Part shown: positions 48,520 to 60,769 of the stretch, in pieces
Numbering within the stretch: the stretch's first letter is position 1
How the letters are laid out: each line of letters begins with the position of its first letter
From: Apus apus
Taxonomy: Eukaryota; Chordata; Aves; Apodiformes; Apodidae
DNA: 64,000 bases
Direction: 5' to 3'
Assembly: GCF_020740795.1 (NCBI RefSeq)
Contig: NC_067312.1
Location: forward strand, 53,959,905 to 54,023,904
Notes under the pieces: generated by a model
Databases searched by the model: none
The model's input: only the letters and a program-made list of their open reading frames with translations
What the model was told of the DNA's origin: nothing
Position numbers and translations under genes: made by a program

Positions 48520-51420
48520 AGCCCCCCGCTCTTTGAGCAACCACAGTGAAATTCCTGAGAGCTGGGTCAGGGATGACGGTGAGAACTCAGGCCAGGCAAG
48601 GACTCCTTCTAGGTGAGTGCTGAGACTAGTCAGTTTGCACCCAAGAGTGCGGAGGGAACAGACAGATTCCCTTGCAAGGCTGCTCGCTTCCATCCTCAAA
48701 GGTCGTGGAGATGAGGTCCCAACAGCCAGGAACAGACAAATATTGCACCAAAATGTCGGACAGACAACCCAGAAACTACAGGTCAGCCAACTCACCTTGG
48801 TCCACCTGCAGGAAAGGCAGAAGGAATGCCACGGGGAGCCGCGGGCTGGCCAGCCTCACCTCAGTCCCTGGGGAGTCACAGGAGGAGGTCTCTGGAGACG
48901 TATTTCTGGACATACAAAGGAAAAGGTGATGAGGAAGGAAGAGTCACCTTGGCTTTCCCAACAGTAAATCGTCCTGGATGTAGCTCAGGGTGCTCAGCTG
49001 CAGACCTGAGGGAGAGAGGGAGGGCGGCAGCACCAGCAGCAGGGCCCCAGGGAGGCAGATGGGGCCGAACCCCTCAGGCCAGAGCTGGTGCAGGGCCGGG
49101 CACTGCTGCAGGCTCAGCTCTGGCAGGACCTGCCCCCCTGCACCCCCAGGGACCAGAGGGTGTGGGGCTGTGTGCCCTGCGTGCTGCCAGCTGCTCTGCC
49201 CCGTGCAGGGACATCTCTCAGCAGCCCCATGCCCAGCGTGGCGGCCGTGGCAAGGGGAGAGCAGAGCAGCAGGACGGGGAAAGCCCAGCTGTCCCAGGCA
49301 GGAACAGCCTCCCCTGCAGCTCCACTGTCTCTGCTGCCTTTCCCTGCTCTCCTGCCCACAGCTCGGGCTCCTCGGCCTCAGGCCCTTGCCAGCTCCTGCT
49401 GCTCCAGCCCTGCAGACGCAGCCCCCAGCTCAGGGGCTGCCACCCCTTGTGAGGGTCCCCGCTCTGGAGCAAGTGATGCCTCGCGGAGCACTGCCCTAAG
49501 CTGCTCAAAATGCCTGCTCCTCGTGCTCCCTGCCTTCCCCCTCCCCAGGGACTAAACAACTTGCCTTCCGCAACGGGGAGCAGGACTCCAGCCGGGAACC
49601 CTGTGGCGGGAAAACCGCAACATGGTCGCTGTTCCGCCCTCAGACTGCAGCGAGCTCTGGGGCTCTGGTTGGAGGATGGCTCCAAGCAGAGGGCGCAGCA
49701 CCAATCGCAGGTTTTAGAGTACAAAGTAGCGAGCTATGAAAGCATCCCGGGATGGGCAGCTCTGCTCAGCGCCCAGCGGGGCTCAGCTTGCCCGGAGGGG
49801 CTTCCCGCGACCAGCAGCAAAGCTGACGCTGCTTTCGTGTCCCTGGAGTCCCTTGCAGCCTCGGGGAAGAGTCCCCACACGGACCTGCCCTGCCCTGCCC
49901 AGGGAGGTGGCCATGCAGGAGCCCAGCAGGGCAGCCAGACGCCCCTCGCTCAGCCCGCCTGCAGCTGCTGGGCTTTGCACACCTGGTACAGGGGGACACG
50001 CGCAGCTTTCTTCCCACCCACCCAGGCCAGGTGGGGTTGGCTCAGGGGGGTCTCTGCCCAGGCGTGGGGAGAAGCCATGGGTGGAGGACATGGTGGGAGG
50101 CCAAGCTGCTGGCCCCAAGGCTGTGGGGAGAGCCTGTGGGGCCAGGGGGGCTGCGTAGGAGCGTGGGGAGGTGTGAGGCTGGCTCTGCAGGGAGCAGCGA
50201 ATCTCTTGGGGGTGGAGCACCACTGTGTGTGATGGAGCCAGGTCCCAGGGGGTGCCTGGACATCTGCTTGCCAGAAGTGGAGAATAAGCTCCTTGTTCGG
50301 CTTTGCTTGTGCACACAGCTTTGCCTCACTGCCTTGCTCTCGACCCATGAGGTTATCCCCCTCTATTGGATCTTCCCACCTTTGGGAGGCATGTTTTGAC
50401 AAAAATGAGCAGGAGTCAATAAAAGGGCCTCAAATAATTGCCAGTGAAACCTCTGGACTGGATTCTATGGTTTTTCTCCCTACACAGGTGAGCAGAGCAG
50501 CCCTAGGTGAGCAGCATTCCTGCACCCTGCTGCACTAGTTCTAGCATCAGAGAAGTGTCCAAAATCCCGCTGTTTGGTGTGGAGAAGAGCCATGGGAAAA
50601 GAAAAGGGGCCTCCTCTCTCTGTAAAGAAGTAGATAAAACCAATATGAGAGCAGCTAAGGGCCATGGCTTGCTGTGAGCAGCGCTGTGAGTGTTGACATA
50701 AATCAGGACACCGCTTGTCATGTGCTCGGTGTGTGATTGGCTGCATCCTGGGAACCCAAGGACCGTGTATGTGCCAAGGGGCAGGTGTGAGTGCTGTTTA
50801 CACTCTGCACTCCGCTTGCTTGTTCTCAGTTCCCCCTGTAAAAGTTTATGAGGGAGCATTTTCCCAAAATAAACAATTCCATTGCTTCTCACCCTGGAGT
50901 CTGTGCCTTAACGCACCACAGTTTGGAATCTTTTGATTTGGTGAGCTGTGTGCTCAATCAACCAGTCCCTGCTGCAAGCCCAAACTGTCTGGATCTTTTC
51001 AGCAATGTTGTCCCAAAAAACACCGGGCGTGCAAAGTCCAATCCATACACGCGGAGACAAGCTACCAAGTTCATTACAATCCCGTGCAAGATCGTGTGCT
51101 AGCAGGCTCAAGCCAAGAAACTAGCTCACCACAGGAGGAAAAGGCAAGCTGGGCTGTCCATCACCTCCCACATGCAGACCCTGCGAGTCCCCGTGGCGGC
51201 TTCTCGTCTGCAGGTTTTGCAGTGCTGCTCTGTTGGAATCTGACACTACTCTGGATTATCAACACTGTTTTCAGCCCAAATCCAGAGCCCTGGGCAGGTT
51301 TTCATTTGTCCGGCTGTGCAGCTCCTGGAAGAGGTGGGAGCTCTGCCAGGGGATGAACAGCCCCTCATCAGCAGCACCTGGGGAAGCCCAGTGGGGGCAG
51401 GAGGTGACCAGGCTGTGAGG
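48520..51420. other. GC-rich arm sequence between LTR and promoter (right)
   Basis: Mirror of 33,310-36,210: a GC-rich stretch at about 49,010-50,230 with overlapping open frames in several phases, none with a recognised domain. An AATAAA-containing segment near 50,870 may be an old LTR. No gene is supported. Confidence 0.45.
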
Positions 51421-51423
51421 AGA

Positions 51424-51552
51424 CAGTTGCCACGGAACCCCCTGACTTTACAGTGAGGGGACATGTTGCCACGCAACCCTGTGACGTCACAAAGGGGCAG
51501 TGATGTGGCACAGGCGTGGCACCTGTGATGTCACGTGGCCGGGGTATAAGAG
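51424..51552 (+). promoter_or_regulatory. Promoter-like cluster: X-boxes, CRE, E-box, TATA
   Basis: In order: GTTGCCACGGAAC (51,426-51,438), GTTGCCACGCAAC (51,465-51,477, perfect 5-bp inverted arms, RFX X-box-like), TGACGTCA (51,482-51,489, full CRE), TGATGTCA (51,526-51,533) overlapping the E-box CACGTG (51,532-51,537), and TATAAG (51,545-51,550). Transcription would start near 51,575, about 440 bases before the ATG. CREM/CREB and RFX2 are known drivers of spermatid genes, so a testis role is plausible but inferred. Confidence 0.65.
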
Positions 51553-52012
51553 CCCCAGTGGCCCCAGTGTGGGCCCCACTGACAACCACTTGGGCTGAGC
51601 TCACCTTTGGGATACGTCGGCTCCTTCCCTGGCTACTTGTGTGCCCTCAGGCCTGCAGCTCTGCAGCAGGTGCCAGCCCCACAGGGACACTCCTGGTGGC
51701 AGATGCTGAACCTGTGCCTTTTGGCTGGGGCATTTTCTTATCATTTCATTGAGCTACAATCCTTCCTGTGCAATCAGGCAACGGGATTGGCGCTGACCTT
51801 CTCTTTCTGGAGCACGTCCTGACAGCCTTGGTCATCTTGGTCATCCAGAGATTTCCCCTCTTTTCCTGAGAGCAGCAACAGCCACAGTGCGGAACGACTC
51901 CTGTGAGCAGCGGCTTCCTCAGCAGGTCTGGGCTTAGTGAGTGCCAGAGGCAAGGGCTGGGGCTGCAGCCCCAGGTGTTGATGTGCTGACAACCCAGAGG
52001 GAATCCAGGGGC

Positions 52013-55000
52013 ATGCCTGACAGCAGTCAGACTTACCCAGGGGGCTTGGATGAGATGCAGGAAAATGGGCTGTGTCACTTCTCTGCCACTATGGACGAGA
52101 CTTTGAAAGATGGCATTGCTCGTAGGAAGATCTGCCGTCAGTAGGGCTACCTTCTGTGCTCGGTGCTGGCTTGTTTTCCTCCGGTGACCACCAGGAAACG
52201 GGAAGGCTTGGCCTGATAAGCCAGTTCCAGGCCCTAGGGGAAAAGGAAGCTAGCCAGAGGCACACAAGTCTGAGTGTGGGTTTGTTGGACTTGGGGCAAA
52301 GCAAGCAGGGGAACAAGCGGCCTAGTTTCCAAAAGTGCTTCAGGACCAGTCCATTCCAGTGGCAGTGTCAGGCTTCCCCTGGCATTTCTGGCTTGGAGGT
52401 TCAAGCCGGTTGCCCTGGATGCTCCTGCAGAGGAAGAACTGGGCTTTTAAAAGATGCTTTTAGGCAAGCATATGGTCTCCTCTCTTTCCCAATGTCATTT
52501 CCCTGCAGTCATTGCCGCAGGAATGGCTCCACAAGGAAGCACGGGCTGGCAGGAAAGACCAGACGTTGGAGCAGGACTCCAGAACTTAGGCAACACCTGC
52601 TTCCTCAACGCAGTGCTGCAGTGCCTGACCTACACAGCCCCTCTCACCATCTACCTGCTCTCTCGGGAGCACAGCCAATCCTGTGAGTACCTGTATGAAC
52701 ATCTGCTTGCAAACCTGTTGGGCGCTTCCCAGGGATTCCCAGCATGTGCAACGGGACGTAGGAGAAGAGCAGCCCTTCTTTGTCAGCCCATGGCCCAGGC
52801 TGGTGTTCTTTGAACACTCAAGCCTAGAAGCTGCTTGGCGCATCTGAGCGTAGCTCATCTCCAGAAAGGCACCTACCTCTTTCTAGCCCGGCGCCTGGGT
52901 CTCCATTCCTGCAAGTTCAGCCCTCTTTGCTCATTGCAGAGAAAACTGCTGTCAGTTCAGCACCCCTCTGGAGAAAGTTTTCTGTGCACTAGAGTGCTGG
53001 GCTTGTTGGGACATTGGCCCCCTGGGAGAAGAGGAGTGGAGTCTGTTGTTACAACTTCCAGATCTCCACTAGGCTTCCCATCGCTGTGGCTGTTTTGCTA
53101 ACCTGGGAAGCCTCCCTTCCTCCCTCTTCAGGTCTTCTGCCATCCTCCTGCGTGATGTGCCAAATGCAAAAGCACGTTGACAGTGTGCTGCGTCCTGGAG
53201 CCACTTCCATCATGCCTTTGGACATCCTCAGCGTTCTCGACTGTAAGTTGTTGCAGGTGCTTTGACATGTTTTCTTCCCCTCTTGTAGGAGAGAACTACT
53301 CACTTCTTCTCTCTTAGTCATAGGACAGGAGCGTTTTAAGGTTGGCCATCAGGAAGATGCCCACGAGTTCTTACGGTGCATTCTTGAAGCCATGCAGATG
53401 GCTTGTCTGCCTGAGACCGGCAAGTAAGCACAAGCAAATGACCTCTCTCCCATGTGCCCCAGCCCTTTGGACTCTCAGTGGGCTCTCCCCAAAAAGGAAA
53501 ACCTGGGCCCAGGGTTTTCAGAGAAAGCAGAACTCCTGGAGGAGGTAACTCTCTGCCTTCCCATTTATTTCCAGCTTGGACATCTCTTTTCAACCAAACA
53601 TCATCCACCAGATATTTGGGAGCTTTCTGCGATCCAGAGGTACTTTTCCACAACTCTTGCTCTCCTTGGAACTGTCTGTGCCCTTCGGTCTGCCTGTGAG
53701 AAACAGCTGGTTGGGTGACGGGCATCAGAGGCGTGAGGAGCGGGGCCGGCGCAGTCGCTCGACTTCCCCTGTCACTGAGCTTCCCCATTTGCTTTCCAGT
53801 CATGTGCCTGAGCTGCAGAAGGGCTTCTGAGCGCTTTGAGCCCTTCCTGGATGTCTTTCTGGACATAAAGGTAAGAGGGTTTCTACTTGCGTTTCCACAT
53901 GTCCCGAGGCCCCTGTAGCTTTCCAGCATCAAGGCAGCTGGCTGAAAAACGTACCCTGGGAACACAAGAGAGCTTGCTGGTGGGTGGGAAGTGGCATGGC
54001 CTGCGTCCTGCGGCAGAGCCCATGGCAGTGATCTCCCTGCAGGTGCTGGCTTTAAGCTGGACAAACACGCATTGTCCCCTCTGCACCCTTGACATACTCT
54101 CCTCCTTCTTCCCTTTGCCCCCCTCCACACCCGTCTGGCTCCCAGGCTGATGAGTTGGGTTGTCTTCATTATTGGTGACCCTGCACACCACCGGGAGCTG
54201 AACTGGGCGGTGCCACAGGGAGGGAGCTCTTGACAGCCTCGGGAATCCCTGGGAAAGGAGGGAAGTGTGCAGCAGAATGCGCTCTTTCTGCCTCTTGCTG
54301 GGCACTGCTTGTGGGTTGACAGTGGGGTCTCCTCAGCCTCAGCCACCTGGGTCTTCTTGTCAGCTCCTGGGAAGTGGTTGGGTGAGAGCACTTCCCTCAG
54401 CTCTGTGCTCTGCTTTCTCCCTTCTCCAGGCAGCCGCATCTGTCACTGAAGCGCTAGAGAACTTTGTGAAGCCTGAGCAGCTAGATGCCGGAAGCGGCTT
54501 CAGATGTCGCCTGTAAGATGATTCCTAAGCATGTCTTAGATACTAGATCCTGCCGTAAGGTTTTGCATGTTTGAGAGCATCAGTTGGCCTTTCACGGAGG
54601 GCAAGAGCCCAGTGATGAGGCACAGCTTCACTTTTGTGCAGCCTTCTGGCAGCTGATGAGTCTGAAAGTAGCATAAAGACGGGGGGGAGGTGAAAGTTTG
54701 TCTGGCCTTCTTGGGGCAAGAGAAGGGGGCATTTCAAGGGCTGATCTCAGCACTTGGCTCTGTACTTGGTTTCCAGCTGTGGCCAGATGGCTGCCGCCAC
54801 CAAGACTTCAACCATCCATTGGGCACCGGAGGTTCTCACGCTGTGTCTGAAGAGGTTTGAAGATTCCACCGGCATGAAGATCACCAAGGTACGTAGGCAG
54901 CTGGAGTGCAGCCTTCCCTGCCGGGAGCAGGAGGTTTCCCAAAGCAGGACGCTTTCTCGCGGCTTGCTCCCGGTGAGTGCTTCCTGTTCCCTTCTGAGGA

Positions 55001-58000
55001 GAGATTTCCCGTGGGAGGACAAGCACTGACTCTGCTCCGACAGAGCTGCTTTGGCTGAGAGCAGTTTCCTGCCACCCAAACCCTGGCATGGATGGAGCTT
55101 TAGGGAAAAGCAAGTGTTCATCTGCCCCAGAGATGTTTTTCTACACGTCTGGGCCCTGCCCTTGGAAGGCTGTGTTATGAGGCATTCCAAGGATAGGTTG
55201 TGAGCCCTCTTGGTCTCTCCATAGGTCGTGCAGTATCCTGAGTTCTTGGATCTTGGGCCATACATGTCCCAGGCAACAGAAGAACCACTCAGTTACAACT
55301 TGTATGCCGTCCTGGTGCACAGCGGTGACACCTGTCACTCGGGACACTACTACTGCTACATCAGGGTAAAGAGCAGCTTCCTTCCTGACAAGGGAACAGT
55401 GTGCCCTGGGGAAGACAAGCTTTCCTGACACTGTTCCTGGCAGCCAAGGCTTTGGGGGAGAAGGTCTCTGGACCTGGGGCTGGATTGCATTTGTCTTGGC
55501 GTGCTCTTGGTTCTGTAGTTTTCTACCTGTGTTTTTGTGGAGAAGCCACGCTGTTCACCTCCCCGTATCGATGCCTCTTTTGCAGGCCCGAAATTTTAGG
55601 TGGTATAAGATGGACGACTCGTCTGTGACGCATTCTGACCTCAACACAGTTCTCAACCAGGAAGCCTATTTACTGTTTTATCTCAGGTAATAACCAGTGT
55701 TAAGATGTGTTCAGAATACGTTTCCTCTTCCCAGTTCTGCTCTCTTTCTTCCCACCCCAGTGCACGTTCCTCTTTCTGTCAGAGGAGGCAATTCCTGTCC
55801 ATGTTATTCAGCGCTGTCAAACCCCAACTGCTCCACGTCAGTCCTTATCTTTCCTGGCTGGGCTTTAGGCTGCTGCCCGGCTGCCAACTTCTACTTAGGA
55901 GGCTACAAAGGGTATCAAGAGGAGGTCGTGCTCCACCAACAGGGACAGACCTGGTGGGAAGACCCCAATGGAATATGCTATTTGTAGCCTTGCTTCTATC
56001 TTTTCTCTGTCATTGATACCGCTCCAAGGAAGTGACTGAAGCCCTGAGGGGGCTGCAAGAACAGCCCTACACAGGATTGCTCTCTTTCTCTCCAGGTACA
56101 CTGATAAGCAAGCCCTATCAAAGGATTTTACCCCCCTGGGACCACCATCTGACCAAACCAATTTTGCACGAACCAGCACTGGCCAGCGATCCCAGCATGG
56201 CACACCCTTGGCACCAGCCAGTACTGGCCAGCGGTACCAGCAGGGAACGCCCTTGGCACCAGCCACTACTGGCCAGCAATACCAGCAGGGCACACGATTG
56301 GCACCAGCCAGTGTTGCCCAACAATACCAGCAGGGCACAGCCTTGGCACCAGCCAGTATTGCCCAACAATACCAGCAGGGCACACCCTTGGCACCAGCCA
56401 GTATTGCCCAACAATACCAGCAGGGCACAGCCTTGGCACCAGCCATTACTGGGCAGCAAATCCAGCCTGGCAGCGACTTTGCACCAGCCACCACTGGCCA
56501 AAATTTCCAAGATGGCAGCTCTTTAAAATCCGCCAGCACAGGCCAGCTGTCCCAGTACTCTGGTCTGCACTCTCTAGAAAGGTCTTCTTTCTCCCTGGGA
56601 CCACCATGTGCCCACTCCACTTTTGCACGAGCCAGTACTGGCCAGCAACCCCAGCAAGGCACACCATTTCCATTAGGCACTATTGCCCAGCAATTCCTTC
56701 CTGGCCGTGACTTTGGACCAGTCAGAACTGGCCAGGGACTCGGGCTCTCTTATGATCTGCTACCTTTACAAACATCTTCTTTTTCCCTGGGACCATCTTG
56801 TGCCCACTGCACTTCTGCACCAGCCATTATTGCCCAGGAACCCCAGCATGGCACAGCCTTGGCACCAGCCATTATGGCCCAGCAACCCCAGCATGGCACA
56901 GCCTTGGCACCAGCCATTATTGCCCAGGAACCCCAGCATAGCACAGCCTTGGCACCAGCCATTATTGCCCAGCAGCCCCAGCATGGCACACCCTTGGCAC
57001 CAGCCATTATTACCCAGCAACCCCAGCATGGCACAGCCTTGGCACCAGCCACTATTGCCCAGCAACCCCAGCATGGCACACCCTTAGCACCAGCCATTAT
57101 TGCCCAGGAACCCCAGCATGGCACAGCCTTGGCACCAGCCACTATTGCCCAGGAACCCCAGCATGGCACACCCTTGGCACCAGCCATTATTGCCCAGCAA
57201 CCCCAGCATGGCACAGCCTTGGCACCAGCCATTATTGCCCAGCAGCCCCAGCATGGCACACCCTTGGCACCAGCCATTATTGCCCAGCAACCCCAGCATG
57301 GCACAGCCTTGGCACCAGCCACTATTGCCCAGCAAGCCCAGCATGGCACACCCTTAGCACCAGCCATTATTGCCCAGGAACCCCAGCATGGCACAGCCTT
57401 GGCACCAGCCACTATTGCCCAGGAACCCCAGCATGGCACAGCCTTGGCACCAGCCATTATTGCCCAGCAACCCCAGCATGGCACAGCCTTGGCACCAGCC
57501 ATTATTGCCCAGCAGCCCCAGCATGGCACACCCTTGGCACCAGCCATTATTGCCCAGCAACCCCAGCATGGCACAGCCTTGGCACCAGCCACTATTGCCC
57601 AGCAACCCCAGCATGTCACACCCTTGGCACCAGCCATTATTGCCCAGGAACCCCAGCATGGCACACCCTTGGTGCCAGTCAGCACTGGCCAGCAATCCCT
57701 TCCTGGCAGTGACATTGGACCAGGCAGCACTGGCCAGGGTCTCGGGCTCTCTTATTATCTGCAACCTTTACAAACATCTTCTTTTTCCCTGGGACCATCT
57801 TGTGCCCACTGCACTTCTGCAGCAGCCAGTACTGGCCAGCAATCCCTTCCTGGCACACCGTTTCCACCAGCCACTATTGCCCAGCAATCCCTTCCTGGCA
57901 GTGGCATTGGACCAGGCAACACTATCCAGGGACTTGGGCTCTCTCAGTATCTGAAACTTTTACAATCATCGTCTTTCTCTGCAGGACCATCTTCTTCCCA

Positions 58001-60311
58001 GTGCACTTTCTCACCAGCCACTACTGGCCTGCAATCCCTTTCTGACAGTGTCTTTGCTCCACCCAGTACTGGCCAGCAATCCCAGCAGGGCACACCGTTT
58101 CCACCAGCCACTATTGCCCAGCAATCCCTTCCTGGCAGTGGCATTGGACCAGGCAACACTATCCAGGGACTTGGGCTCTCTCAGTATCTGAAACTTTTAC
58201 AATCATCGTCTTTCTCTGCGGGACCATCTTCTTCCCAGTGCACTTTCTCACCAGCCACTACTGGCCTGCAATCCCTTTCTGACAGTGTCTTTGCTCCACC
58301 CAGTACTGGCCAGCAATCCCAGCAGGGCACACCGTTTCCACCAGCCACTATTGCCCAGCAATCCCTTCCTGGCAGTGGCATTGGACCAGGCAACACTATC
58401 CAGGGACTTGGGCTCTCTCAGTATCTGAAACTTCTACAATCATCGTCTTTCTCTGCGGGACCATCTTCTTCCCAGTGCACTTTCTCACCAGCCACTACTG
58501 GCCTGCAATCCCTTTCTGACAGTGTCTTTGCTCCACCCAGTACTGGCCAGCAATCCCAGCAGGGCACACCGTTTCCACCAGCCACTATTGCCCAGCAATC
58601 CCTTCCTGGCAGTGGCATTGGACCAGGCAGCACTGGCCAGGGACTTGGGCTCTCTCAGTATCTGAAACCTTTACAATCATCGTCTTTCTCTGCGGGACCA
58701 CCTTGTTCCCAGTGCACTTTCTCACCAGCCACTACTGGCCTGCAATCCCTTTCTGACAGTGTCTTTGCTCCACCCAGTACTGGCCAGCAATCCCAGCATG
58801 GCACACCATTTCCAGCAGCCAGCACTGGACAGCAATTCCTGCATGGCATTGACTTTGGACCAGGCAGCACTGGCCAGATATCCATGCGCTCCAGTCTGCA
58901 ACCTGAACAAATGGTTTCTCTCTCCCTGGGACCACCACGTGCGCACTCCACTTTTGCACGAGCCATCCCTGCCCAGCAATCCCAGCATGGCACACCCCTG
59001 GCACCAGCTGCTACTGGCCAGCAAATCCAGCACGGCAATTACATTGTACCAGCCAGTACTGTCCAGCAATCCCAGCAGGGCAGTTTCTTTGGACCAGGCA
59101 GCACTGGCCAGATATCCATGCGCTCCAGTCTGCAACCTGAACAAATGGTTTCTCTCTCCCTGGGACCACCACGTGCGCACTCCACTTTTGCACGAGCCAT
59201 CCCTGCCCAGCAATCCCAGCATGGCACACCTCTGGCACCAGCGGCTACTGGCCAGCAATCCCAGCATGGCACACCCCTGGCACCAGCTGCTACTGGCCAG
59301 CAAATCCAGCATGGCACTTACATTGCACAAGCCATCCCTGGCCAGCAATCCCAGCATGGCACACCCCTGGCACCAGCCGCTACTGGCCGGCAAATCCAGC
59401 ACGACACTTACATTTTACCAGCCATCCCTGGCCAGCAATCCCAGCATGGCACACCCCTGGCACCAGCCGCTACTGGCCGGCAAATCCAGCATGACACTTA
59501 CATTGTACCAGCCAGTACTGTCCAGCAATCCCAGCAGGGCAGCTTCTTTGGACCAGGCAGCACTGGCCAGATATCCATGCGCTCCAGTCTGCAACCTGAA
59601 CAAATGGTTTCTGTCTCCCTGGGACCACCACGTGCCCACTCCACTTTTGCACGAGCCATCCCTGCCCAGCAATCCCAGCATGGCACACCCCTGGCACCAG
59701 CGGCTACTGGCCGGCAAATCCAGCATGTCACTTACATTGTACCAGCCAGTACTGTCCAGCAATCCCAGCAGGGCAGTCACCTTGTCCCTTCCTCCCCTTT
59801 CTGGTGGAGCAGGACGGACTGCTCTTGGTGCATAAGGGAACGTGTCTGCCTGGTCCACATCTACCCGCCTCACCATGGGTGGCACCACAGGCCCAGAGAC
59901 AGCAGCAAGGGGTGGCACGGATTTGGCCCTTCTTTCCAGTGGCAGAGGAGCAGTGTCAGGGAGCAGGCCCGGAGCAGATCCCCACAGCGGGGCAGTGATC
60001 GCCACAGCAGGTTAGTGAACCCCGTGGACCACAACAGCTCAGCAGGGAGGAATACGAGGCATGATCATCCTCTTCCTGACGCTGCTCCCAGGGATGAGGC
60101 AGCTGCAGGGCCCTCCAACAGCAGCTCCCGGAGGGCTCCGCCAGCCCGCGCTGCTCAGGAGCAAACCCAGGCAAAGAAAAGGGTGCGGAGCAGCTCCCAG
60201 CATCGGGGCCTGGGCCGTGATCTCCACAGCACATCTGTGGATTTCACAGACTCTGCTTGGAAAAGGAGGAGGAGGAATTCAGCACCTGAGAGAAAGAAGC
60301 CAAAGCATTGA
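52013..60311 (+). CDS. USP42/USP36-like ubiquitin-specific protease with giant repeat tail (right copy)
   Basis: Cysteine protease predicted to remove ubiquitin. Coding segments: 52,013-52,121; 52,509-52,682; 53,132-53,242; 53,318-53,423; 53,575-53,639; 53,800-53,870; 54,430-54,512; 54,777-54,888; 55,225-55,365; 55,586-55,686; 56,096-60,311. All are GT-AG with consistent phases, giving 1,762 residues. Catalytic domain ~57-358: Cys67 in [12 protein letters not shown], His318 in [10 protein letters not shown], Asp335 in WYKMDDS, zinc pairs CLSC and CRLC. A DGIA...[12 protein letters not shown] arrangement and QEDAHEFL point to USP42/USP36. The last exon encodes ~1,340 residues of Pro/Ala/Gln/Thr/Ser-rich repeats, then a basic tail (WKRRRRN, ERKKPKH) likely to act as a nuclear signal. 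USP42 and USP36 have long tails too, but I know of none with such repeats. Exon 1 has a weak GTAGGA donor; the alternative start is 52,523. Confidence 0.92.
56096..59900 (+). repeat. Coding minisatellite array in the tail exon (right copy)
   Basis: About 19-20 tandem 45-bp units (for example [15 protein letters not shown]) lie at 56,818-57,670. Four 237-bp units (79 residues, each with [17 protein letters not shown]) lie at 57,870-58,800. Three blocks with [15 protein letters not shown] lie at 58,890-59,700. A spacer motif of the GPPxxxxTFARA type recurs about eleven times and resembles the first lines of the exon ([13 protein letters not shown]). The whole exon may therefore have grown from one ancestral unit of about 80 residues. 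Confidence 0.92.
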
Positions 60312-60401
60312 TGGGGATGATGGGGGTCATGCCAAGGAGAAGGGGATGCTGCCAACTGCCTGCCCGTCCCCTGGCCAACAGGCAGAAAAGCCAGAGCTGG
60401 A

Positions 60402-60407
60402 ATTAAA
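60402..60407 (+). terminator. Candidate polyadenylation signal of the right deubiquitinase
   Basis: ATTAAA about 90 bases after the stop codon, followed by a TTGTTGGCTGG GT-rich element. Confidence 0.5.
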
Positions 60408-60553
60408 AACACTTGTTGGCTGGCATGTGAAATTGATGGGGGTGTTTCTTCTGGGCAGGTGGGGAGGGTTCTGTGATGCTAGTTGGAAAGCTGTGTGCTG
60501 GCAGCTGCCTGTAAGAGTAAGATTATACAGCTTGTCAAAAACACACCACACCA

Positions 60554-60769
60554 TACTCTCAAAAGCAATGGGTTGCAAATAGAAGAACTTAGCAAAAAGG
60601 TACTTTCAAAGCAATGGATTTGAACTTAGCAAAACTTAAGGAAATTGTAAAACAACAGGCTACAACTAACAAAGCTTAACAAAGTTACCAAGGCAACAGG
60701 TTACAATTAGCAAAACTTGTCAAAGCAAGGGGCTATAAAACTTCAACAAACTTGGAGACTATGTTACCC
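60554..60769. repeat. Degenerate ~42-bp tandem repeat, right arm
   Basis: Mirror of 24,060-24,275: AACTTAGCAAAA-type units alternating with CAACAGG(T/C)TACAA. Confidence 0.6.
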
